From: Roseomonas fluvialis
GTDB taxonomy: Bacteria; Pseudomonadota; Alphaproteobacteria; Acetobacterales; Acetobacteraceae
Length of the DNA stretch: 64,000 nucleotides
Direction: 5' to 3'
Assembly: GCF_022846615.1 (NCBI RefSeq)
Contig: NZ_AP025637.1
Location: 5,233,001-5,297,000 of the forward strand
Shown: piece after piece, positions 1-8,699 of the stretch
How the letters are laid out: each line of letters begins with the position of its first letter
Numbering within the stretch: position 1 is the first letter of the stretch
The notes under the pieces: generated by a model
What the model was told of the DNA's origin: nothing
Database searches by the model: none
Seen by the model: only the letters and a program-made list of their open reading frames with translations
Position numbers and translations under genes: made by a program

Positions 1-975
1 TTCGCCGACTGGGTGCGCGAGGGCCTGGGCGACCGCGCCCCGCCCACCGCGGACCTGCTGCTGCGCACCACGCTCGATACGCGCCTGCAGGCAGCGGCGG
101 AGGCGCGGATCGATGCGCTGCTGGCCGGCCCCGGGCGCGCAGCGGGGGTCAGCCAGGGCGCGGTCTTGGCGATCGACGCCGCGACCGGGGCGGTGCGCGC
201 CATGGCCGGCGGGCGGGACTACCGCACCAGCCCCTTCAACCGCGCCACGCAGGCGCGCAGGCAGCCCGGTTCCGCCTTCAAGCCCTTCGTGTACCTGGCT
301 GCGCTGGAGGCCGGGGTACGGCCAGAGGACATGGTCGCGGACGGGCCGCTCACGCTGGGCGGCTGGTCGCCGGGCAACGGCAATTGGCGGATGCGCGGGG
401 AGATCTCGGTCGAGGACGCGCTCGCCTTCTCGGTGAATACCGCGGCGGTGCGCGTGATGCAGCGCGCCGGCGGGCCGCGCGCCGTGACGGCCGCGGCGCA
501 GCGGGTCGGCCTGCCCGGGCCGCTGCCGCGCGATGCCTCGATCGCGCTGGGCACGGCCGAGGTTACGTTGATCGACCTGGTTGTGGCCTATGCGCCCTTC
601 GCCAATGGCGGGCATCGCGTGGCGGCGCATGGCGTGATGGAAGCGCGCGCCGAAGGCCGCCCGATCGCCTGGCTGCCGCCCGCGCGCAGCCCGGTGATCG
701 CCCCCGAGACGGCGGAGGCAATGCGGCGCATGATGGCCGCCACGGTCGCCCGCGGGACGGGGCGCGCGGCCGCGGTGCCGGGGCTTGCCGTAGCGGGCAA
801 GACTGGCACGACGCAGGATAATCGCGATGCCTGGTTCATCGGCATCGCGGGGGGGATGGTGATGGGCGTTTGGCTCGGCAATGACGATGCGTCGCCGATG
901 GACGGCGTGGCCGGGGGCGGGCTTCCGGCGAGGCTGTTCCGCGACATCCTGGAAGCCGCCCGGAGGCCGGGGTGA
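1..975 (+). CDS. Class A-type penicillin-binding protein, C-terminal transpeptidase part (5' end outside window)
   Basis: Peptidoglycan cross-linking enzyme whose frame is already open at base 1, so the N-terminal half (a glycosyltransferase domain if this is PBP1A/1C-like) lies outside the window. The 324 visible residues contain all three transpeptidase motifs: SAFK with the nucleophilic serine codon at 271, SVN at 430-438 and KTG at 799-807 within AGKTGTTQDN. The protein ends without a long C-terminal extension. It acts in the periplasm, anchored in the inner membrane. The next gene begins about 40 bases downstream on the same strand and could be co-transcribed. Assignment to class A rests on the TTLDTRLQ linker before the transpeptidase domain, which is usual for PBP1A/1C; class B is less likely. 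Confidence 0.9.
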   Translation, partial: FADWVREGLGDRAPPTADLLLRTTLDTRLQAAAEARIDALLAGPGRAAGVSQGAVLAIDAATGAVRAMAGGRDYRTSPFNRATQARRQPGSAFKPFVYLAALEAGVRPEDMVADGPLTLGGWSPGNGNWRMRGEISVEDALAFSVNTAAVRVMQRAGGPRAVTAAAQRVGLPGPLPRDASIALGTAEVTLIDLVVAYAPFANGGHRVAAHGVMEARAEGRPIAWLPPARSPVIAPETAEAMRRMMAATVARGTGRAAAVPGLAVAGKTGTTQDNRDAWFIGIAGGMVMGVWLGNDDASPMDGVAGGGLPARLFRDILEAARRPG

Positions 976-1015
976 CCGCTGGGGGGCGCGCCGCGCCGCA
1001 TCGCACGGTGCCATC

Positions 1016-1540
1016 GTGACCGCGGAGCGCATGGCCGCCGAGCTCACCGCCTTTGCCCGCCCGGTGCGCCACGAGGCGAACAACCTGCTGGCCGCGCTGG
1101 GTGGCACCATCGAGATCCTGCTGCGGGGCGCGGCGAATGAGCGCGACCTTGCGCGGGTGCAGCGCATGCAGGAGGCGACGCGGCGGATCGAGGCGCTGTT
1201 GAAATCCTACCTCTCGCTTGCGGCCCCGCCCGATGGCGGGCCGGAGGGCACCGACGCGCCGCAGGTGCTGAAGCTGCTGGAACCGCTGCTGGTGCTGCTG
1301 CTGGGTCCCGGCCGCAGCGTCGAGGTGATTGCACCGCCGCGCCTGCGCCGCCTCGCGATGCCGGCGCCGGAGTTGCAGGCGTTGGTGTTCCGCCTGGCGC
1401 GCGAGGCCGCCGCTGCTGCGCCGCCGCAGGGCGGGCTGCGGCTGACGATGGATGCCGCACCCGGCGGTGTCAGCCTGCGGGCCGCGCCGACGCCGGCCGG
1501 CACCGCGCCGCCGGCGGTTTTCCTGCCCGCGGCGCCGTAG
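1016..1540 (+). CDS. Histidine-kinase-like phosphotransfer protein with degenerate ATPase domain
   Basis: Protein of 174 residues from GTG 1016 (or 169 from ATG 1031). Near the N-terminus RHEANNLLAALGG (His19 from the GTG) resembles the 'HDFNNLL' phospho-acceptor box of one histidine kinase class, followed by a second helix (RVQRMQEATRRIEALLKSYL), so the dimerisation/phospho-acceptor hairpin is present. The rest looks like a shrunken ATPase domain: LQALVFRLAREAAAAAPPQGG aligns by eye with the N-box but the catalytic Asn is replaced, and no glycine-rich G1/G2 boxes follow. This is the architecture of a ChpT-like phosphotransferase or a pseudokinase and not of an autonomous kinase. No sensor, membrane segment or adjacent response regulator is seen. 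Partner unknown; function inferred from the fold only. Confidence 0.6.
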   Translation: MTAERMAAELTAFARPVRHEANNLLAALGGTIEILLRGAANERDLARVQRMQEATRRIEALLKSYLSLAAPPDGGPEGTDAPQVLKLLEPLLVLLLGPGRSVEVIAPPRLRRLAMPAPELQALVFRLAREAAAAAPPQGGLRLTMDAAPGGVSLRAAPTPAGTAPPAVFLPAAP

Positions 1541-1719
1541 GGCCTCGGCGCTGGGCGTGTTCGGCAGGCCCGAGGGTCCGAACCCAATCATCTGCCGGGC
1601 GCCTGGCCGGTCTCGCGCGGCATCCGCGGCGTCAGGCCGATTGCCGATGCAGCGCGTCCTTCTTGGCGGCCTGCCACGCGACCCTCGGCCATCCGCCTCG
1701 GGTCTGCTTGGGTGAGACC

Positions 1720-1920
1720 CTAGGCGGCCTTGCCATCCGCCGCGCAGGTCCGCACGCCCAGGATCGTATAGGCCGGGCAGACGCGCAGCACGCCGGTCGC
1801 GAGCGGCACCAGCCCCACCAGACCCCACCAGCCGAGCGGCCCCGCCACGCCCAGTGCCAGGATCACCAGCCCCGCCGCGATCCGCAGCGCACGATCCACG
1901 CCACCCACATTGCAGGTCAT
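1720..1920 (-). CDS. DUF2892 (YgaP-type transmembrane) small membrane protein
   Basis: A 66-residue protein beginning MTCNVGGVDRALRI, with one hydrophobic hairpin (about residues 14-46) and a C-terminal Cys-containing tail. The start 'NxGxxDRxxR' followed by a hairpin and 'CPxYxxLG' is the DUF2892 signature, the same domain that anchors rhodanese YgaP. Members are common beside sulfur-handling or redox-responsive genes, but the biochemical role of the stand-alone domain is not established. It lies 82 bases downstream of the Crp/Fnr-type regulator on the same strand, which suggests a two-gene unit. An imperfect hairpin (1700-1705 with 1715-1720) overlaps its stop codon and could end transcription between it and the convergent kinase-like gene. 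Confidence 0.8.
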   Translation of the reverse strand: MTCNVGGVDRALRIAAGLVILALGVAGPLGWWGLVGLVPLATGVLRVCPAYTILGVRTCAADGKAA

Positions 1921-2002
1921 GCCGTCATTCCTTCATCCGGGCCGGTCAAGCCCGGCCACGCGGGGGTTGTCGCTCCGGCGCGGCGGCGCGTCGGTGACGA
2001 AG

Positions 2003-2659
2003 TCACGCCCCGGCAGTGCCGTCCTTGATGCGCAGCAGGCCCGCGGGGTCGAGCGGCGTCACCGCGCCGCGCTCGGTCCGCACCAGCCCTGCCTTCGCGA
2101 AGGCCGCGAGGCGGCGGCTGATGACCTCCCGCGCGGTGCCGATGTCGGCGGCGATTTCCTGCTGCGTCGTCGCCACCGTGCCCGGCGCGCGATCCAGCAG
2201 ATAGGCCGCGAGGCGCGCATCGACGCTGCGGAAGGACAGGTCCTCGATACGCCCCATCAGCGCGCCGAGGCGCGCGGCGAAGCCGGCGAGGACGAAGGTG
2301 CGGAAGGCGGCGCTGTCCTGCACCAGAGCGCCGAACAGCGCGGCAGGCAGCAGCAGGCCTTCGCAATCGGCTTCCGCCGTCGCCTCCGCGGAATAGGGTT
2401 CCTCGGCGAACAGGCAGGATGTGGTGATGGCGCAGGCCTGCCCCGGTTCGACGCGATAGAGCAGCAGCGCGTGGCCGTCCTCGGCGATCAGGTCGACGCG
2501 CGCGCGCCCGGTGCGCAGCAGCACGAAGCCGCGGCAGGGGTCGCCCGGACGGAACAGCGTCGCGCCGGCGGGTGCGCGCAGCGGCAACGCACCGGCGGCG
2601 ATGCGCGCCCGCGTCGCGGAGTCGATCGTTGCGGGCAGGGCGGTGTCGGGCATGACCAT
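2003..2659 (-). CDS. Crp/Fnr family transcriptional regulator
   Basis: Regulator of 218 residues. Residues about 25-120 form a cyclic-nucleotide-binding-like beta-barrel (PAGATLFRPGDPCRGFVLLRTG) and the C-terminus carries a winged helix with TTQQEIAADIGTAREVISRRL as recognition region, the classic Crp/Fnr helix-turn-helix. Two cysteines sit close together in 'ACAITTSCLF' (about residues 75-82), as in a subset of redox-sensing members; there is no Fnr-type N-terminal cysteine cluster. The target is probably its own operon with the downstream DUF2892 gene. The signal is unknown; redox or sulfur status is a guess from the cysteines and the neighbour. Confidence 0.85.
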   Translation of the reverse strand: MVMPDTALPATIDSATRARIAAGALPLRAPAGATLFRPGDPCRGFVLLRTGRARVDLIAEDGHALLLYRVEPGQACAITTSCLFAEEPYSAEATAEADCEGLLLPAALFGALVQDSAAFRTFVLAGFAARLGALMGRIEDLSFRSVDARLAAYLLDRAPGTVATTQQEIAADIGTAREVISRRLAAFAKAGLVRTERGAVTPLDPAGLLRIKDGTAGA

Positions 2660-2960
2660 CCGCCGAAGGTGCCGACGCGCCGGGCTTGGCTCAAGGGGCG
2701 GGGTGAGGGGCGTTCAGGCAGCGGGCGAACGCCGCGCATGTCCGGCATGGACCGTGCGCACGGCCGCCGGCGGCGACCCGCGGATATGGGCGGGGCCGGT
2801 CGCGCCCTTAGCGCCTGGTTCCACCCCGGCGGCGGCGTGGCCCCGCTGGCACAGCGCGGGGGGAAAGACGACCCGCGCGTGAGAAACATCGATTTGCCAG
2901 CCCTATTCGCGATATTCTTCATCATCCTTGTCAACGCTCACGCCCGGATAAGCACGGTCC
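2660..2960. promoter_or_regulatory. Divergent intergenic region between the crp-type regulator and ftsK
   Basis: About 300 bases with no supportable gene. The regulator-proximal part is as GC-rich as coding DNA. The last ~80 bases before ftsK contain a clearly AT-richer patch (about 2884-2935, including ATCGATTTGCC and GATATTCTTCATC), which is the likeliest site of the ftsK promoter. TTGCCA and TATTCT there are only 13 bases apart, too close for a standard sigma-70 pair, so I do not assign boxes. Confidence 0.4.
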
Positions 2961-5516
2961 ATGCCCCGCGCCGCCATCACCGATGATGCCCGCCTGTCGT
3001 CCCGCCCGTCGCTCGGGGGGCGTTTCGCCTCGGCCGGCGTGCGCGCCGTGCTGCGCCGCCGCGCCATGGAGGCGCTGGGCCTGCTGGTGGTGCTCGTAGC
3101 GATGGCGTTGCTGGTCGCGCTGGTTACGCACAACCCCGCCGACCCATCCCTGAACACCGCGACAGCGGGCGGCGTGACCAACCTGGCCGGCAGGCCCGGC
3201 GCGATCGTCTCGGACATCCTGCTGCAGGGCTTCGGCTTTGCCGGCGGGCTGCCGGCGCTGGCGCTGATCGCCTGGGCCTTCCGGCTGGTGACGCATCGTG
3301 GCCTCGGCTCGCCGGTTGCCAGGCTGGGCGGGCTGGTGGCCGGACTGCCGCTGGCCGCGGCGGCGCTGTCGGTGCTGCCCCTGCCGGCCGAGGTGCCGGT
3401 CACGGCGGGTCCAGGTGGCGCGATCGGGGTGCTGATCTCGGGCGGCCTGGGGGATGGGCTGGTCGCGCTGATGGGGCCATCGGGGCTGGTCGTGGCGCAG
3501 GGTGTGCTCACGGTGGCGGCGGTTGGCGCTGCCTTCATCGCCTGCGGCCTGACGGTCGGCGAATGGCGCGGGGCCGGGCGCGCGGCCGTTGGTGTCGCGG
3601 GCCAGGCGGCGGTGGGGGCAAGCCAGGCGGCGGTCGGCGTCGCGCGGTCGGGCGCCGCGGCGCTGCGCCGGCCCGACCCGGATGACGAGGAGCCGCCCCA
3701 GGCGCCCGAGCGACCTGGCCTGGTGGCGCGCCTGGCCGGCCGCTTCCGCCGTGCCGGGCGCAATGCGGGCGGGCTGTGGCGACGCGAACCGTCGGTGCCG
3801 CTCGGCACCATGCTGCGCGCCGCGGACGAGGCTGCCGCCGCCGTACCGCCGAGCCCGACCGCACCGCCCGCGCCCCTGCCGGGCCAGGCCGGCGATGCGC
3901 GCGCCGGGACGGAGCCGCCCCGCACGCCGAAGCTGACGCGCCGCGCCACGCCGTCCGCCGACAGCCAGCGGCGGCCGCCGGAACAACGCGCGCTCGATCT
4001 GCGCGACGGGTCGTGGAAGTTGCCGCCACTGGATCTGCTGACCGAGGCACCGGCGCGCCGGTCCGGCGGGCCGTCGGAGGAATCGCTGCAGGCCAATGCG
4101 CGGCTGCTGGAATCCGTGCTGGAAGACTACGGCGTGCGCGGGCGCATCACCGAGATCCGCCCCGGCCCTGTAGTCACGCTGTATGAGCTGGAACCGGCGC
4201 CGGGGACGAAATCCTCGCGCGTGATCGGCCTGGCGGATGATATCGCGCGGTCGATGTCGCTGATCGCGGTGCGTATCGCGACGGTGCCGGGGCGTAACGT
4301 GATCGGCATCGAGATGCCGAATGCCAAGCGCGAGATGGTCTACCTGTCCGAGATGTTCGCCGACGAAGCCTGGGGGCGGAACCAGGCGAAGCTGCCGCTC
4401 GCACTGGGCAAGGATATCGGCGGCACGCCGGTGATCGCGGACCTGGCGCGCATGCCGCATCTGCTGATCGCGGGCACGACGGGGTCGGGCAAGTCGGTCG
4501 GGATCAATACGATGATCCTGTCGCTGCTGTACCGCTACGGCCCGGACGAGTGCCGGTTCATCATGATCGACCCCAAGATGCTGGAATTGTCGGTCTATGA
4601 CCGCATCCCGCATCTGCTGGCCCCGGTGGTGACGGAACCACCCAAGGCGATCGGCGCGCTGAAGTGGACGGTGCGCGAGATGGAGCGCCGCTATCGCGCC
4701 ATGTCGCAGCTGGGTGTCCGCAATATCGGCGGCTACAACGAGAAGGTGGTGGCGGCGCGCGCGCGCAGCGAAGTGCTGACCCGCAAGGTGCAGACCGGCT
4801 TCGACCCCGACACCGGCAAGCCCGTGTTCGAGGAACAGCCGCTGGCGCTGGAGCCGCTGCCGATGATCGTGGTGGTCATCGACGAGATGGCCGACCTGAT
4901 GATCGTGGCAGGCAAGGAGATCGAGGCCGCGGTGCAGCGCCTGGCGCAGATGGCGCGCGCGGCGGGCATCCACGTCATCATGGCGACGCAGCGCCCGTCT
5001 GTGGATGTCATCACCGGCACCATCAAGGCGAATTTCCCGACGCGGATTTCCTTCCAGGTCACGTCGAAGATCGACAGCCGCACCATCCTTGGCGAACAGG
5101 GGGCGGAGCAGCTGCTCGGCCAGGGCGACATGCTGCACATGCCGGGCGGGCAACGCGTGGCGCGCGTGCACGGGCCCTTCGTGTCCGACACCGAGGTGGA
5201 GCGTGTGGTGGAATTCCTGCGCGAACAGGGCGAGCCGCAATACGTCGAGGAAGTCACCGAGGAACCCGACGACGATGGCGGCGCGCTGCCCGGTATGCTG
5301 GGGGGCAACACCGATGGGGAGGCGTCGCTGTACGACCAGGCGGTGGCGCTGGTGACGCGGGAGGGCAAGGCCAGCACGTCCTTCGTTCAGCGGCACCTCA
5401 ACATCGGCTACAACCGCGCGGCGAAGCTGATCGAGCAGATGGAGAAGGAAGGCGTGGTGGGCGCCGCCAACCATGTCGGGAAGCGGGAGGTGCTGGCGCC
5501 GGGGCCGCGGGACTGA
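2961..5516 (+). CDS. ftsK: DNA translocase FtsK
   Basis: Membrane-anchored motor that pumps the chromosome terminus through the closing septum and activates XerCD. The 851-residue protein has an N-terminal region of hydrophobic segments (roughly residues 35-200), a Pro/Ala/Arg-rich linker (about 215-340) and a RecA-like motor with Walker A GTTGSGKS (about residue 504) and Walker [13 protein letters not shown]. The C-terminal winged-helix gamma domain ([17 protein letters not shown]...) normally reads KOPS sequences. Start ATG 2961 gives a family-like Arg-rich N-terminus. The stop overlaps the start of the following secreted-protein gene (TGATG), so translation is probably coupled. The order ftsK followed by an exported protein resembles ftsK-lolA of other alphaproteobacteria, but the follower is not LolA here. 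Confidence 0.97.
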   Translation: MPRAAITDDARLSSRPSLGGRFASAGVRAVLRRRAMEALGLLVVLVAMALLVALVTHNPADPSLNTATAGGVTNLAGRPGAIVSDILLQGFGFAGGLPALALIAWAFRLVTHRGLGSPVARLGGLVAGLPLAAAALSVLPLPAEVPVTAGPGGAIGVLISGGLGDGLVALMGPSGLVVAQGVLTVAAVGAAFIACGLTVGEWRGAGRAAVGVAGQAAVGASQAAVGVARSGAAALRRPDPDDEEPPQAPERPGLVARLAGRFRRAGRNAGGLWRREPSVPLGTMLRAADEAAAAVPPSPTAPPAPLPGQAGDARAGTEPPRTPKLTRRATPSADSQRRPPEQRALDLRDGSWKLPPLDLLTEAPARRSGGPSEESLQANARLLESVLEDYGVRGRITEIRPGPVVTLYELEPAPGTKSSRVIGLADDIARSMSLIAVRIATVPGRNVIGIEMPNAKREMVYLSEMFADEAWGRNQAKLPLALGKDIGGTPVIADLARMPHLLIAGTTGSGKSVGINTMILSLLYRYGPDECRFIMIDPKMLELSVYDRIPHLLAPVVTEPPKAIGALKWTVREMERRYRAMSQLGVRNIGGYNEKVVAARARSEVLTRKVQTGFDPDTGKPVFEEQPLALEPLPMIVVVIDEMADLMIVAGKEIEAAVQRLAQMARAAGIHVIMATQRPSVDVITGTIKANFPTRISFQVTSKIDSRTILGEQGAEQLLGQGDMLHMPGGQRVARVHGPFVSDTEVERVVEFLREQGEPQYVEEVTEEPDDDGGALPGMLGGNTDGEASLYDQAVALVTREGKASTSFVQRHLNIGYNRAAKLIEQMEKEGVVGAANHVGKREVLAPGPRD

Positions 5517-6151
5517 TGCGGACCGCGCTGATCGCCGCGCTGCTGGTCCCGGTGGCCGCCGCAGCGCAGCCCGCCCTGCCGACGCGTGACGTGTCCGTCC
5601 AGTACGGTATCGCGGGTGCGGCCGGCAACGGGCCCCAGATCATTCACATGTCCTTCGACGCCGGCGCGCAGCGCATGCGCTTCGACGCGCCCGGCACGCC
5701 GGGCTATTCGGTCGTGGACCACGGCACGGGGCAGAGCATCACCACGGTCGACCCCGCCGGCGCCGCCGTGCAGGTTCCGATGCCGCCGAGCCCGCCGGGC
5801 CGCCTGCCCAACGGGGGCGCCGTGGCGCAGGGCCAGGGCAGCCTGAACGGCACGCCCTGCACGGTGTGGTCCTTCGCGGCCTCGGGCAGCACGATCTGCG
5901 TGGGGGATGACGGCGTGCCCCTGTATGGCGACGGCACGGATGCGGAGGGACGGCCGCGGCGCTTCGCGGCCACGCGGGTGGAGTATGGCCCGCCCTCAGC
6001 CGCGCCGCCGGTGCTGCCGCCGGCGGCGCCTATCGAGCGTCGCGCGCTGCCGCCCTCATTGCCGCGCGGTGAATATCTGCCCGGGCTCGGCTACCACTAT
6101 GGCGCGTACCATTTCGGCGGCGGGTACCACGTCGGGGGCGGGCGGCGCTGA
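5516..6151 (+). CDS. Secreted protein of unknown function, translationally coupled to ftsK
   Basis: A 211-residue protein with a clear signal peptide ([19 protein letters not shown], cleavage after about residue 19). The mature part reads like a small beta-rich periplasmic domain (QIIHMSFDAGAQRMRFDAPG, then TPCTVWSFAASGSTICVGDDG with two cysteines that could form a disulfide), followed by a proline-rich stretch and a C-terminus rich in Gly, His and Tyr (YHYGAYHFGGGYHVGGG). It resembles DUF4412-type periplasmic proteins only loosely. The ATG overlaps the ftsK stop. The His/Gly/Tyr tail might bind metal or the cell wall; that is speculation. It is not LolA: no LolA hydrophobic cavity motifs are visible. 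Confidence 0.75.
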   Translation: MRTALIAALLVPVAAAAQPALPTRDVSVQYGIAGAAGNGPQIIHMSFDAGAQRMRFDAPGTPGYSVVDHGTGQSITTVDPAGAAVQVPMPPSPPGRLPNGGAVAQGQGSLNGTPCTVWSFAASGSTICVGDDGVPLYGDGTDAEGRPRRFAATRVEYGPPSAAPPVLPPAAPIERRALPPSLPRGEYLPGLGYHYGAYHFGGGYHVGGGRR

Positions 6152-6158
6152 AGCGCTA

Positions 6159-6779
6159 CTACCCTTGCGCCCGCCGCCGCCGCGCTCTGCGGAACGCAAA
6201 CACCAGGTGCGCCGCATACCCGCCCACTGCAATCCCGATCACCACCCAGGCCAGCGGCCCCACCCAGGCCTCCACCCGGTCGTAGTGTTCTTCCAAAAAG
6301 TACCCCGCCAGCGCCAGGAAGGTCAGCCACACCGCCGACCCCAGCGCCGTCCATAGATAGAAGACCGACCGCGGGATCTCGACCATGCCGGCGGGCACCG
6401 AGATCAGCGTCCGCACCCCCGGCAGCATCCGCCCGAAGCACAGCGCCACCGGCCCGTAGCGCTTCAGCAGCCCGGTCGCGCGGTCGACATCCTCCTCCTC
6501 GACCGCGAACCACTTGCCGTAGCGCGCCACCAGCGGGCGGAAGCGGTCCACGCCCAGCCAGCGGCCGGCCTCGTACCAGGCGATGTTGCCCGCCAGCGTT
6601 CCGGCCACCGCCGCCACCAACAGCGGCACCAGCGACAACTCGCCCCGCGCCGCGGCGAACCCCGCCGCCGCCATGATCAGTTCCGACGGAATCGGCGGGA
6701 ACAGGTTTTCCAGCACCATCAGCAGGAAGACGCCGGGGTAGCCCCAGGACGCGACCAGGTTCGCGATCCACTCGAACAT
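6159..6779 (-). CDS. DedA family inner-membrane protein
   Basis: A 206-residue polytopic membrane protein of the DedA/SNARE-associated family, now regarded as proton-coupled lipid (undecaprenyl-phosphate or phosphatidyl) flippases. Hallmarks are ENLFPPIPSELIM near the N-terminus, GNIAWYEAGRWLG, and FGRMLPGVRTLISVPAGM with the conserved arginines. The C-terminus is Arg-rich and cytosolic. It starts immediately after the stop of the upstream ArnT-like glycosyltransferase (6780), so the two form an operon; recycling of a lipid-linked sugar carrier would link the two functions (inference). Confidence 0.92.
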   Translation of the reverse strand: MFEWIANLVASWGYPGVFLLMVLENLFPPIPSELIMAAAGFAAARGELSLVPLLVAAVAGTLAGNIAWYEAGRWLGVDRFRPLVARYGKWFAVEEEDVDRATGLLKRYGPVALCFGRMLPGVRTLISVPAGMVEIPRSVFYLWTALGSAVWLTFLALAGYFLEEHYDRVEAWVGPLAWVVIGIAVGGYAAHLVFAFRRARRRRAQG

Positions 6780-8468
6780 CTATTCCACCTTGAACAGCGA
6801 GAGCGTGACCCAGCGCCCGCGGACGTAATTCAAGCCGGTGACCGAACCGAGCTCCCGCACGGCCAGCCCCCGCTCCGCCACAGCCTGGCGGAAGGCCGCT
6901 TCCTGCCGGTCGTTCACGGCGGCAATGCGGCCGGGCGCGCCGGCCAGGAATTCGGCCGCCGCCGCACCGTCGCGCAGCAGCCGGATGCCCCCGCCCATGG
7001 CGAATTGCAGGGAGGGTTCGTGGTGGCCCACCACGCCGAAGCGGTCGGCGGGCAGCCCCGGCGCGACCTCGGCCACCGTCGCGGCGAGCCGCGGGGAGAG
7101 CCACACCGCCTGCAGGCGCGGGATCACGCCTTCCAGCACCGACGCATAGACCGGTACCGCCAGGATTGCCCCGGCCAGCGCCGCGCGCGTCCATTCCGCG
7201 CGCCGCGCCATGCCCACCAGCAGCCAGGTCATGGCGAGGCCCGCGGCCAGACCGAGTAGCGCGAAGGGCTCGATCCGCCCCTCCACCCGGAATACGGCAT
7301 AGCCCGCCACCAGGGGCAGCCCCGTGGCCACGCCACCCAGCGCGATCCCGCCCAGCCAGTCCACCCAGCGCGGCGGCGCCACGCGCAGCGGGTCCATCGC
7401 CCAGCGCGCGCCCAGGAGCATCAGCGCGGGGAAGGCCGGCAAGGTGTAGTGCGGCAGCTTGGTCTGCACCGCTTCGAACAGCAGCCAGGTCGGCACCGCC
7501 CAGGCCAGCAGGAAGCGCACCGCGGGGGTCATGCGTTCGGCCCAGGCGCCCGGCAGGGCTCGGATCACGATCCAGGCCGACGGGAAGGCCGTGATGCCGA
7601 AAATGAAGGCATAGAGGCCGGGCGGGCCCCAATGCGCTTCCTCGCCCGAACCCACCTTGTCGAGCATGTCGCCGCCCAGCGCCTCGGTGAAGAAGCGGCC
7701 CTCGGTCGCGATGCCGATGGCGACGAACCAGGGGGCGGCGAACAGCACCATCAGCGGGATGCCCCAGGCCGGCCGCAGCGCCGGCAGCCAGGGCGCGTGC
7801 AGGCGCCAGAAGCGCGCGCGCGACGTCCGGTCCATCACCGCCAGCGTGATTCCTGCCAGCAGCGGCACCAGCGGCGCGATCGGACCCTTGAGCAGCACGC
7901 CCAGGCCCAGCACCGCCCAGAATGCCGCCGCGGCGCGCGCCGAGAAGGTATCGGGCGACAGATACGCGCGCCCCATCAGCCCCATCGCGATCGTGATGCT
8001 CGCCAGCAGCGCCGCATCGGTCTTGGCGATGTGGGTTTCCACCACCAGCACCATGCAGGGGGCCAGCATCGCCGCCGCCACGAAGGCCGCCCTTCGCCCG
8101 ACCAGCAACCGCCCGAGGAAGCAAGTGGCGAGCACCGCCGCCAGCGCCCCCAGCAGGGATGGCAGCCGATACGCCCAGATGCTGCCCCGCGCCGGGATGC
8201 CCGCGGCTTCCAGTGCATGCACCACGCCCGCCTGCGCCCAGTGGATGCCTGCGGGCTTCTTGTTGCGCTCCACGTCACCCAGGCGGATCCGGACGTAGTC
8301 GCCGGTGTCGACCATCTGGCGTGTCGCCTGGGCGAACCGCGCTTCGTCGCGGTCGGCGGGCGGGATGGTGAAGAAGCCCGGCAGCCACAGCAGCAGGCAC
8401 AGCGCGACCAGCCACAGGGCCGGCCGTCGCGTCTCGGGCAGCCGGTCGAGGAAGGCAGCAGCGCGCAT
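6780..8468 (-). CDS. ArnT/PMT-family lipid-linked sugar glycosyltransferase
   Basis: A 562-residue GT-C membrane glycosyltransferase of the dolichyl-phosphate-mannose/ArnT type. The first periplasmic loop has FFTIPPADRDEARFAQATRQM, with the acidic DRDE catalytic signature, followed by GDVERNKKPAGIHWAQA, both characteristic of ArnT-like enzymes. About eleven hydrophobic segments follow, then a soluble C-terminal periplasmic domain. Such enzymes move a sugar from an undecaprenyl-phosphate carrier to lipid A or another envelope acceptor; the exact sugar cannot be read from sequence. No arnBCDEF genes are nearby, so polymyxin resistance should not be assumed. Operon with the downstream DedA gene. 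Confidence 0.88.
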   Translation of the reverse strand: MRAAAFLDRLPETRRPALWLVALCLLLWLPGFFTIPPADRDEARFAQATRQMVDTGDYVRIRLGDVERNKKPAGIHWAQAGVVHALEAAGIPARGSIWAYRLPSLLGALAAVLATCFLGRLLVGRRAAFVAAAMLAPCMVLVVETHIAKTDAALLASITIAMGLMGRAYLSPDTFSARAAAAFWAVLGLGVLLKGPIAPLVPLLAGITLAVMDRTSRARFWRLHAPWLPALRPAWGIPLMVLFAAPWFVAIGIATEGRFFTEALGGDMLDKVGSGEEAHWGPPGLYAFIFGITAFPSAWIVIRALPGAWAERMTPAVRFLLAWAVPTWLLFEAVQTKLPHYTLPAFPALMLLGARWAMDPLRVAPPRWVDWLGGIALGGVATGLPLVAGYAVFRVEGRIEPFALLGLAAGLAMTWLLVGMARRAEWTRAALAGAILAVPVYASVLEGVIPRLQAVWLSPRLAATVAEVAPGLPADRFGVVGHHEPSLQFAMGGGIRLLRDGAAAAEFLAGAPGRIAAVNDRQEAAFRQAVAERGLAVRELGSVTGLNYVRGRWVTLSLFKVE

Positions 8469-8699
8469 CGCGCGGGGCGTCTAGCACGCGGCGCCGGGCG
8501 GTGCCATGAAGGGCCGGCGGCGGCGCCCCGGCCGCGACATGGCTCCCGCCAAACCGCCCCAGGACGCCTGCGTGACCCCCAGCATGACCCACGGCACCCT
8601 CCCCGCGCCGGACAGCGCAGGCGGCAGCCCCCTGCCGCGGGACGCACGCGCGCACGCGCCAGCCCGCCCTGCCCCCCGTCGCGACGACCGGAGGCCCGG

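Noticed and set aside
2931-5474. 847-codon open frame on the minus strand opposite ftsK
   Set aside because: It is the shadow of ftsK in GC-rich DNA: composition is His/Arg/Gln-rich without any domain, and the ftsK frame shows all family motifs.
5516-6151. LolA assignment for the gene after ftsK
   Set aside because: Position fits but the sequence does not show LolA motifs.
6097-8124. 675-codon minus-strand frame over the DedA/ArnT genes
   Set aside because: Overlaps two well-supported genes in another frame and has Gly/Arg/Ala-only composition.
6780-8468. Polymyxin-resistance (arn) locus
   Set aside because: Only one ArnT-like gene is present; no arnBCADEF genes nearby.
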